Origin: Alkalibacterium sp. AK22
Lineage (GTDB): Bacteria; Bacillota; Bacilli; Lactobacillales; Carnobacteriaceae_A
Direction: 5' to 3'
Length of the DNA: 64,000 bases
NCBI RefSeq assembly: GCF_000585255.1
Contig: NZ_JANL01000008.1
Coordinates: forward strand, 109,216 to 173,215
Positions 35,519 through 43,964 of the stretch are shown in pieces; position 1 is the first letter of the stretch, and every line of letters starts with the position of its first letter. The translations under genes were made by a program, and so were the position numbers. The notes under the pieces are model-generated. The model saw only the letters and a list, made by a program, of their open reading frames with translations. It did not search any database and was not told the DNA's origin.

Positions 35519-36685
35519 CTATTCCGATTCTGCACATTCAGTTTTTCCTAAAGGCAAGCTTTCGACGTCCTCGTCATCGCCCCAGATTGTGTCAAACACA
35601 ATATCAACTAATGACGCCCGTGTGACCAGACCTTCAAGTCTTCCTGCTTCATCTACGACAGGGATATTTTTGTATCCACGTTTTAGCATTTTATCTGCCA
35701 CACTGCTGAGAGGCGTGCCTGAATTAACATAAAAGACCGGCGATAGAATATCCTGAACCGTTCTGACTTTTTCACGGTTGCGGTTAATTCCTTCAAAATC
35801 GACAATTCCCTGTAGAATATTCTCATGGTCTGTAACAAACAGTGAATCGACCCGCTGGTCACGCATAACACGGATGGCATCTGCCAAAGTGATATCGTTA
35901 GTCACCGAAATTGGTTTTCTGACCATAACTTGATCAACACTCTGCATGGACGAACGCTGCTGGAGACGGTCTTCTCCCAAGAAGCTCTCCACAAATGAGT
36001 TGGCCGGCTTTGCCAAGATATTTTCAGGCGTATCATACTGAATAATTTTGCCCTCAGACATAATAGCGATTTTATCGGCAAGCTTGAGCGCTTCATCCAT
36101 GTCATGGGTAACAAAAATCACCGTTCGCCCCATTTCTTCCTGAAGATGCTTAACGAGCTCCTGAAGAGCATCACGTGTAATTGGATCCAAAGCACCAAAT
36201 GGCTCATCCATCAGAATAATATCCTGATTGGCTGCCAGTGCCCGAATGACCCCGATACGCTGCTGTTGCCCACCTGACAGTTCCTGAGGATAACGGTCTA
36301 GAAACTCAGGACCCATATCTACCTTATCCAGCAGGCGCTCAGCTGTTTCTCGCATTTTTTCTTTTTCCCATTTCAGCAGCTTCGGTACCATGACAATATT
36401 CTCATATACGGTCATGTGAGGCATGAGCCCTGTCTGCTGAATGACATAGCCTATTTTTCTTCTTAGTTTAACCGGGTCTTCGTCTTTGATATCTTTACCG
36501 TCAATAATAATTTCACCTTTGGTAGATTCGACCATTCGGTTGACCATACGCATAGTAGTGGTTTTACCACTTCCTGATGTTCCGATCAGAACAACAAATT
36601 CTCCTTTATTAACCGTAAACGAAATGTCGTCTACTGCGGTAGTTTCGTCATTGTAAATTTTGGATACATGTTTGAATTCAATCAT
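35519..36685 (-). CDS. opuCA: Osmoprotectant ABC transporter ATP-binding protein with CBS domains (OpuCA type)
   Basis: ATPase of the importer. Walker A GTSGSGKT (residues 35-42), signature LSGGQQQRIGVIRALA and Walker B IILMDEPFGALDP are intact. Two CBS domains occupy roughly residues 255-375 (VMVRKPISVTNDITLADAIRVM and DILSPVFYVNSGTPL), which in OpuA/OpuC proteins sense ionic strength or c-di-AMP. A short acidic tail ends the protein (WGDDEDVESLP). It heads the operon; the gap upstream is AT-rich but I could not pick one promoter with confidence. Confidence 0.94.
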   Translation of the reverse strand: MIEFKHVSKIYNDETTAVDDISFTVNKGEFVVLIGTSGSGKTTTMRMVNRMVESTKGEIIIDGKDIKDEDPVKLRRKIGYVIQQTGLMPHMTVYENIVMVPKLLKWEKEKMRETAERLLDKVDMGPEFLDRYPQELSGGQQQRIGVIRALAANQDIILMDEPFGALDPITRDALQELVKHLQEEMGRTVIFVTHDMDEALKLADKIAIMSEGKIIQYDTPENILAKPANSFVESFLGEDRLQQRSSMQSVDQVMVRKPISVTNDITLADAIRVMRDQRVDSLFVTDHENILQGIVDFEGINRNREKVRTVQDILSPVFYVNSGTPLSSVADKMLKRGYKNIPVVDEAGRLEGLVTRASLVDIVFDTIWGDDEDVESLPLGKTECAESE

Positions 36686-37057
36686 GATACTTCCCCTTTT
36701 CCTTAATGTTATTATTTAATGACTGCAGCTGTTTAAGCCATAAAAAACTGCCTGAAATCGATAAGAAAATCATTCCTTAACTTTCACACAGATGGCTTCT
36801 TTGTAATTGTATATACCAAATACACATGTACTATCGATTACACAACGCTTTTTAATAAGTCATATCAAGTTTCACAAAGCAACTATATGCATTTTTTCAT
36901 TCATAATAATGCAATAGTTCACCTATATAATTATTACAGAAAAGTAACAGGATTGCAAATCACACCTCTGTGTCTGCTTCTAAAGACTTTACGATTACAG
37001 CAGTATCCGACTGCTTTGCATACTCCAACAGCTTTATTTCATGATTATGCTAAATCA
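36686..37057. other. Intergenic region between cls and opuCA
   Basis: About 370 bases without a credible gene. It must contain the opuC promoter on the minus strand; TTGTGA-17-TAAAAA (near 36845-36875) is one weak candidate. A TTGTATATACCAA motif near 36808-36820 is a near palindrome that could be an operator. A plus-strand TATAAT lies near 36917 with no good minus-35. A small AGCAGT/ACTGCT hairpin lies at 36999-37015. Confidence 0.4.
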
Positions 37058-37097
37058 AAAACGGAAGCTCTCCATGTATTTTGAGAGCTTCCGTTTT
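37058..37097. terminator. Terminator downstream of the first cls gene
   Basis: A perfect 15-base stem (37058-37072 with 37083-37097) with a ten-base loop and T residues on both strands. It ends the cls transcript on the minus strand and could also stop any plus-strand RNA coming from the intergenic region. Confidence 0.85.
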
Positions 37098-37123
37098 ATT
37101 TGACACTACGATATATATTCAGA

Positions 37124-38575
37124 CTACAAAATCGGTGAAAACAGTCGACTAATTTGCCTCCTGATGCGCTCTTTTTTATCCAGACCGCTGAATGTGTTTT
37201 CTGACAGCAGGCTAGACACTTTGCTATCTGCTTCAAATAGACGAAGCTGTTCTCTTGCTTTCTGTGCATCATAAATAAAAGCAGTGACTTCAAAATTCAG
37301 TCTGAAACTTCTAATATCAAAATTAGCCGTCCCAATCGACACAATTTCACTGTCTATGACCACTGACTTGGAATGCAAAAAGCCTTTCTCGTATACATAA
37401 ACCGATGCCCCCAAGCAAACTATTTCTTCTATATAACTTAGCGTGGCTCGATAGATTAGAGGATGATCTGGCTTATTAGGTATCATAACGCTTACACTAA
37501 CACCGGAAAGCAAAGCTACTTTGATTGATTCCATCATAGCTTCGTCCGGAATGAAGTAGGGCGTCTGGATATGAATCGTCTTTCTCGCTAAGCTAATCAT
37601 TTTAATAAAGCCTTTTTTTATAGCTTCCACTTCATTGTCAGGTCCGCTAGTAACAATCTGTACCAGCTCTGTGCCTTTGGTTTCAGTAATAGGGAAATAT
37701 CGGCAGCTAAAGTCTACTGGTCGTTTACTGACTGCAGCATTCCAGTCCATAAAAAAACGAGCCTGCAATGACTGGACGGCAGGGCCTACAATCCTAAGGT
37801 GGGTATCTCTCCAATAGCCCATTTTTTCGTAAAGACCAAGATAATCATTTCCGACATTGAAACCGCCCGTATAGCCTGTTTTTCCATCAATAACTGCAAT
37901 TTTTCGGTGCATGCGAAAATTGGTCCGAAAATTAACTGGTAATAGTCTGGGACCGAAAAATGTTTCTGCTTCTCCACCATAGGACCGCAGTCGATCAAAA
38001 AACCCTTTATTCAAGGCCTTTGCACCAGCCGGTTCATAAAGAAGGCGTACCTTTACTCCTTCTTTTGCCCGGTCTTCCAGTGCCTCCAGTATCTCAATTC
38101 CGATTTCATCCATGCGAAAAATAAAGTAGATGAGGTGAATGTGATGCTTAGCTTGCCTGATATCTGCTATCAGCTGCTTAAATTTTTTTTCACCGTCTTC
38201 GATAATGGTGACCGTATTGCCTTCAGTCATTAAGGCATCATTACTTTTCAGAAGTAGGCTGACAAGCTCATGCGCCCGAATCTGAAACCCTTTGTGTTCC
38301 AATAGCCACAGCGCTTCTGGGGTATTCTTCTGATGAGAGACGGCATCTGTCAGCCCGGACTCATTAAGAATATGGTTGCTGAAAATCGGCACTTCTGTTA
38401 GCTTCCTTCCCAAGAAGAAATAAGCAATCAATCCGAGCCCTGGAAACATTGTCATGGCAAAGAGCCACGCCCATGTGGAGGCTACTTCTCTTTTTCTGGA
38501 ACTAAAAACAGTGTAGCAAGCTATAGCTGCATTCAATATTATCACGGATGCAAAAATAATCGTCAGTATTCTCAT
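37124..38575 (-). CDS. cls: Cardiolipin synthase (copy 1)
   Basis: Joins two phosphatidylglycerols into cardiolipin at the membrane. Two N-terminal membrane helices (about residues 3-60, with ASTWAWLFAMTMFPGLGLIAYFFLGRKL) precede two phospholipase-D domains with HKD motifs: HRKIAVIDGKTGYTGG and HSKSVVIDSEIVSIGT. 483 residues is normal. It is a close paralogue of the next gene upstream, sharing most core segments including IQTPYFIPDEA and the C-terminal SRLFSPIL. A GGAGCACG site precedes the ATG. Confidence 0.94.
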   Translation of the reverse strand: MRILTIIFASVIILNAAIACYTVFSSRKREVASTWAWLFAMTMFPGLGLIAYFFLGRKLTEVPIFSNHILNESGLTDAVSHQKNTPEALWLLEHKGFQIRAHELVSLLLKSNDALMTEGNTVTIIEDGEKKFKQLIADIRQAKHHIHLIYFIFRMDEIGIEILEALEDRAKEGVKVRLLYEPAGAKALNKGFFDRLRSYGGEAETFFGPRLLPVNFRTNFRMHRKIAVIDGKTGYTGGFNVGNDYLGLYEKMGYWRDTHLRIVGPAVQSLQARFFMDWNAAVSKRPVDFSCRYFPITETKGTELVQIVTSGPDNEVEAIKKGFIKMISLARKTIHIQTPYFIPDEAMMESIKVALLSGVSVSVMIPNKPDHPLIYRATLSYIEEIVCLGASVYVYEKGFLHSKSVVIDSEIVSIGTANFDIRSFRLNFEVTAFIYDAQKAREQLRLFEADSKVSSLLSENTFSGLDKKERIRRQISRLFSPIL

Positions 38576-38690
38576 GGCGTGCTCCTTGCTTATGTGGCGG
38601 CTAAACCTTTATTGTCATTTTGCTGAAGAGGTTAAATCGCAGACTGTTTCCCTTGTAGAACCGACTCATAATGTTTGAACGTAAAGAGGA

Positions 38691-38725
38691 TAAGCAAACA
38701 TGATTACACATTGCATGTCTGCTTA
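38691..38725 (-). repeat. Hairpin between the two cls genes
   Basis: TAAGCAAACATG (38691-38702) pairs with 38714-38725 over 12 positions, one of them a G-T. On the minus strand no clean T run follows, so it is at most a weak terminator of copy 2. Confidence 0.5.
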
Positions 38726-38742
38726 CAAATGACAGCTTTACT

Positions 38743-40197
38743 TTACAGAATCGGTGAAAACAATCGGCTGAACTGCTGCTTAAATATTTCCCATTTACCA
38801 AAGTTGCTGATCATTTCAGAAGTTAGCAGGTAAGATTTTTTTATATCAGCATTAAACAAATCGACCTGCTGCTGAGCCTGCTCCTGGTCATAGATAAAAG
38901 CATTGACCTCAAAATTAAGCCGAAAACTCCTGATATCAAAATTAGCCGTCCCGACAGACAAAATTTCCCCGTCAATCACAATCGTTTTGGAATGCAAGAA
39001 CCCATTATCGTATATGTAAACTTCTGCTCCACTTTCAACCAGTTCTTCAGCATAACTCAACGTTGCACGGTATATAAAAGGATGATCAGGCTTGTTGGGA
39101 ATCATGATTTTGACATTTATGCCTGAAAAAAGGGCGATTTTTATAGTTTCCATCAGTGCTTCATCAGGAATAAAGTAGGGGGTCTGAATATAGACAGACT
39201 CTCTGGCCATGCTGATCATTTTAGTGAACCCCTTTTTGATAGCATGAATTTCATCATCTGGTCCGCTTGATACAATCTGCATATCCGTATTTCCTTTCAG
39301 GGAAGACAGCGGAAAATACGCTTCTGTATATTTTACAGCACGCTCTTTAGCTGAAGCATTCCAGTCCATCAGAAAACGGGTCTGGAGGGTCAGTACTCCA
39401 TTTCCTTCTATCCTAAGGTGTGTGTCTCTCCAGTAACCCATTTTTTCATATAGACCTAAATAGTCGTCCCCCACATTGAAGCCACCCGTATAGCCCACTT
39501 GCCCATCAATCACGACGATTTTCCGGTGATTTCTATAGTTTAGCCTCAAGTTAATTAGAAAGAACTTTGAACCGAAGAAGGGTTCCGCCTCTCCTCCCAG
39601 AGACTGCAGACGGTCAAAAAAATGTTTGCCCAAAACTCTGGCTCCTACTGGGTCATACAGCACTTTTATCTCAACACCCTCCTGGGCCCGCTCTTCTAGC
39701 GCATGGAGCAGTCTTCTGCCAATATTGTCTCTTCGAAATATATAGTAGGTCACGTGGACGTGATGTTTTGCCTGCTTGATATCTTCAATCAGCTGGTCAA
39801 ATTTATCTTCGCCGTCACTGATGAGCGACACCTTGTTTCCCTTGGTCAGAACGGCCTGGTTACTTTCCAGAAACAGTCGAACCAGTTCATACGTTTTTCC
39901 ATCATAGTGTGCCTCAGGTACATTAAGATTCTCTGACTCGATCAGCTTTTTCTGAGCTTCCACCAGTTGCGGCATGCCAATCTGCTCCTGACTCTGGAGG
40001 TCAAAGATGGACTCCTTGGATATTTTCCTGCCAAGAAACAGGTAGACTATGATGCCTATGCCCGGAAGCATCGTAATAACCAACAGCCAAGCCCAGATTG
40101 CGGCAATATCACGTTCTTTTTCCCTGAAAACAGTCCAGATTGCCAGTGCCGAATTAAGAAAAATAACCCCCCAGAAAATGCTGGTTAATATAGTCAT
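38743..40197 (-). CDS. cls: Cardiolipin synthase (copy 2)
   Basis: Paralogue of the neighbouring cls, 484 residues with the same layout: two N-terminal membrane helices (IAAIWAWLLVITMLPGIGIIVYLFLGRKI), HKD motif 1 in HRKIVVIDGQVGYTGG, HKD motif 2 in HSKTIVIDGEILSVGT, and the same SRLFSPIL end. Both copies keep intact active sites, so neither is a pseudogene. Close relationship and tandem position point to local duplication. AAAGGAG precedes the ATG. Different regulation, for instance by salt or growth phase, is possible but not shown. Confidence 0.94.
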   Translation of the reverse strand: MTILTSIFWGVIFLNSALAIWTVFREKERDIAAIWAWLLVITMLPGIGIIVYLFLGRKISKESIFDLQSQEQIGMPQLVEAQKKLIESENLNVPEAHYDGKTYELVRLFLESNQAVLTKGNKVSLISDGEDKFDQLIEDIKQAKHHVHVTYYIFRRDNIGRRLLHALEERAQEGVEIKVLYDPVGARVLGKHFFDRLQSLGGEAEPFFGSKFFLINLRLNYRNHRKIVVIDGQVGYTGGFNVGDDYLGLYEKMGYWRDTHLRIEGNGVLTLQTRFLMDWNASAKERAVKYTEAYFPLSSLKGNTDMQIVSSGPDDEIHAIKKGFTKMISMARESVYIQTPYFIPDEALMETIKIALFSGINVKIMIPNKPDHPFIYRATLSYAEELVESGAEVYIYDNGFLHSKTIVIDGEILSVGTANFDIRSFRLNFEVNAFIYDQEQAQQQVDLFNADIKKSYLLTSEMISNFGKWEIFKQQFSRLFSPIL

Positions 40198-40279
40198 GTT
40201 TGTCTCCTTTAAGCTTATTTATCCTAGTTTAACCTAGCAACAGATCTCCTGTCTACTATCCTTCACCTTTTAAGTCTGT

Positions 40280-40846
40280 TTATTTGGTTCTAGGCATGAA
40301 AAGTTTCGGTGAACGGCTGTATATCAGAATAAGAGCCAGCATCGTCACAAGTGCGGTAGATACCATACTCAGGCCGTTCATCAGCAGTGAAAAAGTGAAA
40401 GCACCCATGTCCCACATGGCATAATCTCCCCAGAAAATCCAGCCGGCAATGAAATGCCAGAAGTAGCGCCCAAGCGCACCAAAAAATACGGCTGCTGCTA
40501 GTCCTGTATAGACCTTCCAGTCCCTGCCCTTTTGCATACGTTCCAATATGACTGAAGACCAGGCTCCTGCAAGACCGATGCTGGCATACGTAATCGTATA
40601 TTCAATGATGACCTGATAGACATTCAGCATGTAAACTGAACCCGTCACAAAATGCAGTGCTCCCCATAAAAAACCGGCAAACACTCCCGGTCCGAATCCT
40701 CTTCGGACCGCGTAGAAGGTCAAGGGGATCATGCCGAGTGAAACACTATAGGACGAACCGATTCCTGAGGGAATCAAAGACATCACCATAGCAAGAGCTG
40801 CAAACAGTGTCCCTTCGATATAAATCGTCAATGTCTTATTTCTCAT
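40280..40846 (-). CDS. thiT: Thiamine transporter S-component ThiT (ECF type)
   Basis: Membrane protein of six helices that captures thiamine and works with a shared ECF energising module encoded elsewhere. The ThiT-specific GRYFWHFIAGWIFWGDYA segment that forms the thiamine pocket is present, as is MIPLTFYAVRRGFGPGVFAGFLWGA near the start. 188 residues matches the family. The call is backed by a TPP riboswitch directly upstream. The ATG at 40846 follows a run of eight T residues and a GGAGGAG that is also the 3' arm of the riboswitch terminator. Confidence 0.95.
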   Translation of the reverse strand: MRNKTLTIYIEGTLFAALAMVMSLIPSGIGSSYSVSLGMIPLTFYAVRRGFGPGVFAGFLWGALHFVTGSVYMLNVYQVIIEYTITYASIGLAGAWSSVILERMQKGRDWKVYTGLAAAVFFGALGRYFWHFIAGWIFWGDYAMWDMGAFTFSLLMNGLSMVSTALVTMLALILIYSRSPKLFMPRTK

Positions 40847-40889
40847 AAAAAAAACTCCTCCATAGTCAGCTTACTGGACTAGAGAGGAG
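40847..40889 (-). terminator. Riboswitch-controlled terminator that overlaps the thiT ribosome site
   Basis: On the minus strand CTCCTC (from 40884-40889) pairs with GAGGAG (40855-40860), and TAGTC with GACTA inside, then eight T residues run up to the ATG. The GGAGGAG arm is the Shine-Dalgarno sequence, so this fold would block both transcription and translation. Confidence 0.8.
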
Positions 40890-40954
40890 GATGAAATCTT
40901 AACCAGTCAGGATTTCAGCTCAAGACAGAAATCTGGCTGTAATCTTTGGCTTCA

Positions 40955-41043
40955 GTACTCTTCCTTCGCACGCATGAACGTACAGGTTCAAAGGGTCTGG
41001 ACTTTCAGTCCACTCTCAGCCGATCAATCGACTCCCCTAGTAC
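40955..41043 (-). ncRNA. TPP riboswitch aptamer
   Basis: The minus strand has the invariant parts of the thi-box in order: P1 arm GTACT (41039-41043), GGGG, CTGAGAG, a small P3 stem, ACCCTTTGAACCTG, and GCGAAGGA, then the closing P1 arm AGTAC (40955-40959). It lies directly ahead of thiT, a TPP-controlled family. Between aptamer and terminator the GAAATC/GATTTC segments give alternative pairings that could act as antiterminator. The aptamer begins about 20 bases after the rnjB stop. Confidence 0.93.
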
Positions 41044-41062
41044 AGTATCTGTATTTTTTGCT

Positions 41063-42745
41063 TTAACGATTGAAACGGCGATTCTGGTTGACTTCCATAA
41101 TGACAGGCAGAATAATCGGTCTTCTCTTGGTTTTTTTGAAAAGATGATTGTTGAGACCTTCTCTAATATCCTGCTTGATTGAACCCCAGTCAAAATCATT
41201 ATGCTTGAGGTTTTTCTTCACGATACTCTTCACGATATCAGTAGACTCATTTATCAGCGCCTGGTTTTCCTTAACAAAAACAAAGCCTCGCGTAACAATA
41301 TGCGGATCCGATACAATACGTTTTTTCTTGCGGTCAATTGTCACGACAGCAACAAATATACCGTCCTCAGACAGCAGTCGTCTGTCTCTCAATACAATAT
41401 TTCCGATGTCTCCGATACCTATACCGTCAATGAGCGTGTTGTCTGCAGACACTTGTCCACTCTGTTTCATTTTTCCTTTAACATAGCTGACGACATCACC
41501 ATTACTCAAAATGAAAATATTTTTAAACGGAATCCCTGTTTCATTAGCCAGCTCAGCATGGGCCGCAAGCATGCGGTATTCCCCTTGAATCGGGATAAAA
41601 TAGGTCGGGTGCAGCAAGTTGATCATCAACTGCAGATCATTTGGTGTTGCATGTCCAGAAGCTTTCAGTAAGCTAGACAATTTAACAACTGTTCCACCGG
41701 CACGATAGATCAGGTTTTCTGTCTCTGCTACCGTTACTTCCATAGCCGTGGACGGGCTTGTCGCAATAAATATCAGGTCCCCTTCTTTGATGTTGACCTG
41801 ATCATGGTTGTTTGTCGCCATACGGTTCAGTGTCTTGATGGGTTCGCCGGCAGATCCGGTTTCCAAAACTAAAATTTGGTCATCCCCGTATTTTTCGATT
41901 TCTTCAATCGGTACAATCAGATGATCGTCAGGAAGGGTAAGCTTATCAAGCTCCATGGCCTTACGCAAGATTGCTTCCAAATTGCGTCCGCTGATAAAAA
42001 CTTTACGGTTCGACTGATGGGCTGCATTTAATACTTGCTGAATTCTGAGGATATTGCTAGCAACAGCCGCTACGATAATACGATTGCTGGTATTTTGAAA
42101 CGTATCCAACACTTCTTCCTGGACTTTCTTTTCAGATACGTTTTCTACAGGGCTTTCTGCATCTCCAGAATCACTGAGCAAAGCCAATACGCCTTCCTTG
42201 CCAAGATCTGAAATCTGAGAAAGGTCCGTTTTATATAGGTTTTGGGAACTCTGGTCGAATTTAAAGTTTCCGGTATAAACGATGTTTCCTTCTTCTGTAT
42301 GAACAGCGATCCCCATCGAATCCGGAATCGTATGCGTGGTGCGGAAAAACTTGACTGTTGTTCCATTGAAGTCGATCTCAGTATGCTCATCGATTACATG
42401 GAAGTCATCAAAGTTTGAATTGAAATTAGACTGTTCAACAAACAACTTCGCCAATGCAATGGTCAGTTCAGAACCGAACACGGGCACGTTAAACGTATCC
42501 AGAAAGTACGGCAAGGCCCCGATTGCATCCTCATGTCCGTGAGTCAGAAATACGCCTGTGATTTTATCTTTGTTTTCCTCCAGATAACTGAAATCTGGAA
42601 TGATTGCATCGATTCCGAACAGTTCGTCCTCGGGATACATCAGTCCGCAGTCCAGAACAAAAATGTCTTCTTCTGATTCAATGACATACAGATTTTTACC
42701 ATTTTCTCTTACTCCTCCAAGAGGAATAATCTTTATATTACTCAT
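41063..42745 (-). CDS. rnjB: Ribonuclease J2
   Basis: Beta-CASP metallo-beta-lactamase ribonuclease that works with RNase J1 in mRNA decay and rRNA processing. It resembles J2 rather than J1 (PLGGVRENGKNLYVIE, LIDGIGIGDIGNIVLRDRRLLSEDG, and the C-terminal KKTKRRPIILPVIMEV). The metal site is degenerate: HGHEDA has Ala74 where active enzymes have His (HxHxDH), and TGNFKFD has Asn160 where Asp is usual; His138 in THTIPDS is kept. It is therefore probably a weak nuclease or mainly a J1 partner. 560 residues. It lies near pnp and rpsO. Confidence 0.94.
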   Translation of the reverse strand: MSNIKIIPLGGVRENGKNLYVIESEEDIFVLDCGLMYPEDELFGIDAIIPDFSYLEENKDKITGVFLTHGHEDAIGALPYFLDTFNVPVFGSELTIALAKLFVEQSNFNSNFDDFHVIDEHTEIDFNGTTVKFFRTTHTIPDSMGIAVHTEEGNIVYTGNFKFDQSSQNLYKTDLSQISDLGKEGVLALLSDSGDAESPVENVSEKKVQEEVLDTFQNTSNRIIVAAVASNILRIQQVLNAAHQSNRKVFISGRNLEAILRKAMELDKLTLPDDHLIVPIEEIEKYGDDQILVLETGSAGEPIKTLNRMATNNHDQVNIKEGDLIFIATSPSTAMEVTVAETENLIYRAGGTVVKLSSLLKASGHATPNDLQLMINLLHPTYFIPIQGEYRMLAAHAELANETGIPFKNIFILSNGDVVSYVKGKMKQSGQVSADNTLIDGIGIGDIGNIVLRDRRLLSEDGIFVAVVTIDRKKKRIVSDPHIVTRGFVFVKENQALINESTDIVKSIVKKNLKHNDFDWGSIKQDIREGLNNHLFKKTKRRPIILPVIMEVNQNRRFNR

Positions 42746-42783
42746 TCTTCTCCACCTCTGATACGCCTTTTAAAGCATTTTTT

Positions 42784-42811
42784 ATTATAGTTTGTTTCAC
42801 CTATGTACCTA
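42784..42811 (-). promoter_or_regulatory. Possible promoter of rnjB
   Basis: Minus strand TATAAT (42784-42789) about 40 bases before the rnjB ATG, with a poor TAGGTA (42806-42811) 16 bases upstream. The minus-10 is perfect and the minus-35 weak. Confidence 0.4.
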
Positions 42812-42850
42812 GCCGTAATAGTGCTTAACATATTCAGTATAGCACAGATA

Positions 42851-42879
42851 TAGGCAAATGCCTACTTATCCGTTATACT
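42851..42879 (+). promoter_or_regulatory. Probable birA promoter with overlapping palindrome
   Basis: TAGGCA (42851-42856), 17 bases, TATACT (42874-42879). The minus-35 is the left arm of a perfect palindrome TAGGCA-AA-TGCCTA (42851-42864), suggesting an operator. It does not look like the known TTAACC-type BirA operator. Confidence 0.5.
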
Positions 42880-42920
42880 GGATGCACCACGTCTTGATGC
42901 ATTAAAAAGGAGTCTGAGAA

Positions 42921-43898
42921 ATGAAAACCACCCTAGCTGTTCTAAACGCGTTAAAGCTTTCTTATCCCCATGCACTGCCTATCCAGTTGCTTGCACAGCA
43001 AACCGGTCTTTCCTCTTCGGTCGTGACCCAACAGCTACATGAGCTGATTACAGAAGGCTATCCGCTTGCCATCAATAGTCATAACTGCTGTCTAACACTC
43101 CCTTTAATTGAAGAATTCAGTTTAAAGGCTCACCTGAACACAGAGCAGATTGGACGTAGCCTTCATATATTCGACCGGACAGCTTCCACGAATGCGCAAG
43201 TACTCTCTGATCTGTCAATATATGAACATGGTGACGTTGTACTGACTGATTATCAGTATAAGGGACGCGGCAGGCTAGGTAGAAACTGGCAGGCTGCTCC
43301 AGGAAAATCTATCGCTTTTTCGATTGTTTTAAAACCAGATATTCACCAGGTTCAGCCTGTTCTTCTCACTCAGCTAGCGGCTGCCGCCTTGTCAGTAGGT
43401 CTCGATAAACTAACTGGCAGCCAAATCAAGTGGCCTAACGATCTGGTTATTGGCAGTAAAAAGGTGGCTGGTATACTGACAGAATCACAATTCACTGGGG
43501 GGAAGCTGGAAGGTCTGGTTGTCGGTATTGGCATCAATACCAATCTTAGTCCAACTGACTTCAGTGAAGAACTGAGCAGCAAAGCCACTTCGCTTTTCAT
43601 CGAACGGGATAAGCCTGTTGACCCGAATCCGTTGATTGCTGCTGTCCTTAATCAGTTTGACCGTTTTTATACAGACTGGATCCGCACACAGGACGCTTCT
43701 TCGTTTATCCGTCTATGCCAGGAGCGCTCTGCTCTACTGAACAGACGCCTCACCGTTCATTCCAATGGACTGGAACGAGCAGCAACAGTCACAGGCATCG
43801 GTTCTGGAGGAGAGCTACTGGTCAAGTATGCCGACGGTGAGACCGACTCACTGACATCACTTAATTTTTCAGTGAGAGCTAAAAACAGTTACCTGTAG
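42921..43898 (+). CDS. birA: Bifunctional biotin-protein ligase / biotin operon repressor BirA
   Basis: Attaches biotin to acetyl-CoA carboxylase and related proteins through biotinyl-AMP. An N-terminal winged-helix domain (about residues 1-65, AQQTGLSSSVVTQQLHELITEGY) marks the DNA-binding class. The catalytic domain has TASTNAQ, the GRGRLGRNW biotinyl-AMP loop, KWPNDL and KVAGIL; a C-terminal SH3-like domain follows. 325 residues, standard. AAAAGGAG precedes the ATG. It is a lone plus-strand gene between rnjB and pnp, with its own terminator. No biotin synthesis or transport genes are in the window. Confidence 0.95.
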   Translation: MKTTLAVLNALKLSYPHALPIQLLAQQTGLSSSVVTQQLHELITEGYPLAINSHNCCLTLPLIEEFSLKAHLNTEQIGRSLHIFDRTASTNAQVLSDLSIYEHGDVVLTDYQYKGRGRLGRNWQAAPGKSIAFSIVLKPDIHQVQPVLLTQLAAAALSVGLDKLTGSQIKWPNDLVIGSKKVAGILTESQFTGGKLEGLVVGIGINTNLSPTDFSEELSSKATSLFIERDKPVDPNPLIAAVLNQFDRFYTDWIRTQDASSFIRLCQERSALLNRRLTVHSNGLERAATVTGIGSGGELLVKYADGETDSLTSLNFSVRAKNSYL

Positions 43899-43903
43899 AA
43901 ACA

Positions 43904-43942
43904 AAGGCACCCGTCCGTTCTGATTGAACGGACGGGTGCCTT
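43904..43942. terminator. Bidirectional terminator between birA and pnp
   Basis: A perfect 17-base stem (43904-43920 with 43926-43942) around a five-base loop, with A/T-rich flanks on both sides, lying between the convergent stops of birA and pnp. Confidence 0.88.
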
Positions 43943-43964
43943 ATTGTTACTGCTTTACAGTATA

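Noticed and set aside
36808..36820. TTGTATATACCAA as a GbsR/OpuR-type operator of opuC
   Set aside because: Only an imperfect palindrome in AT-rich DNA and no known operator to compare with; mentioned in the gap description but not called.
36887..37084. 65-codon plus-strand reading frame between opuCA and cls
   Set aside because: No ribosome-binding site, no family resemblance, and it runs through the perfect stem of the terminator at 37058-37097.
38601..38801. 66-codon minus-strand reading frame between the two cls genes
   Set aside because: It begins inside the end of cls copy 2 in another frame, has no ribosome site and an improbable composition.
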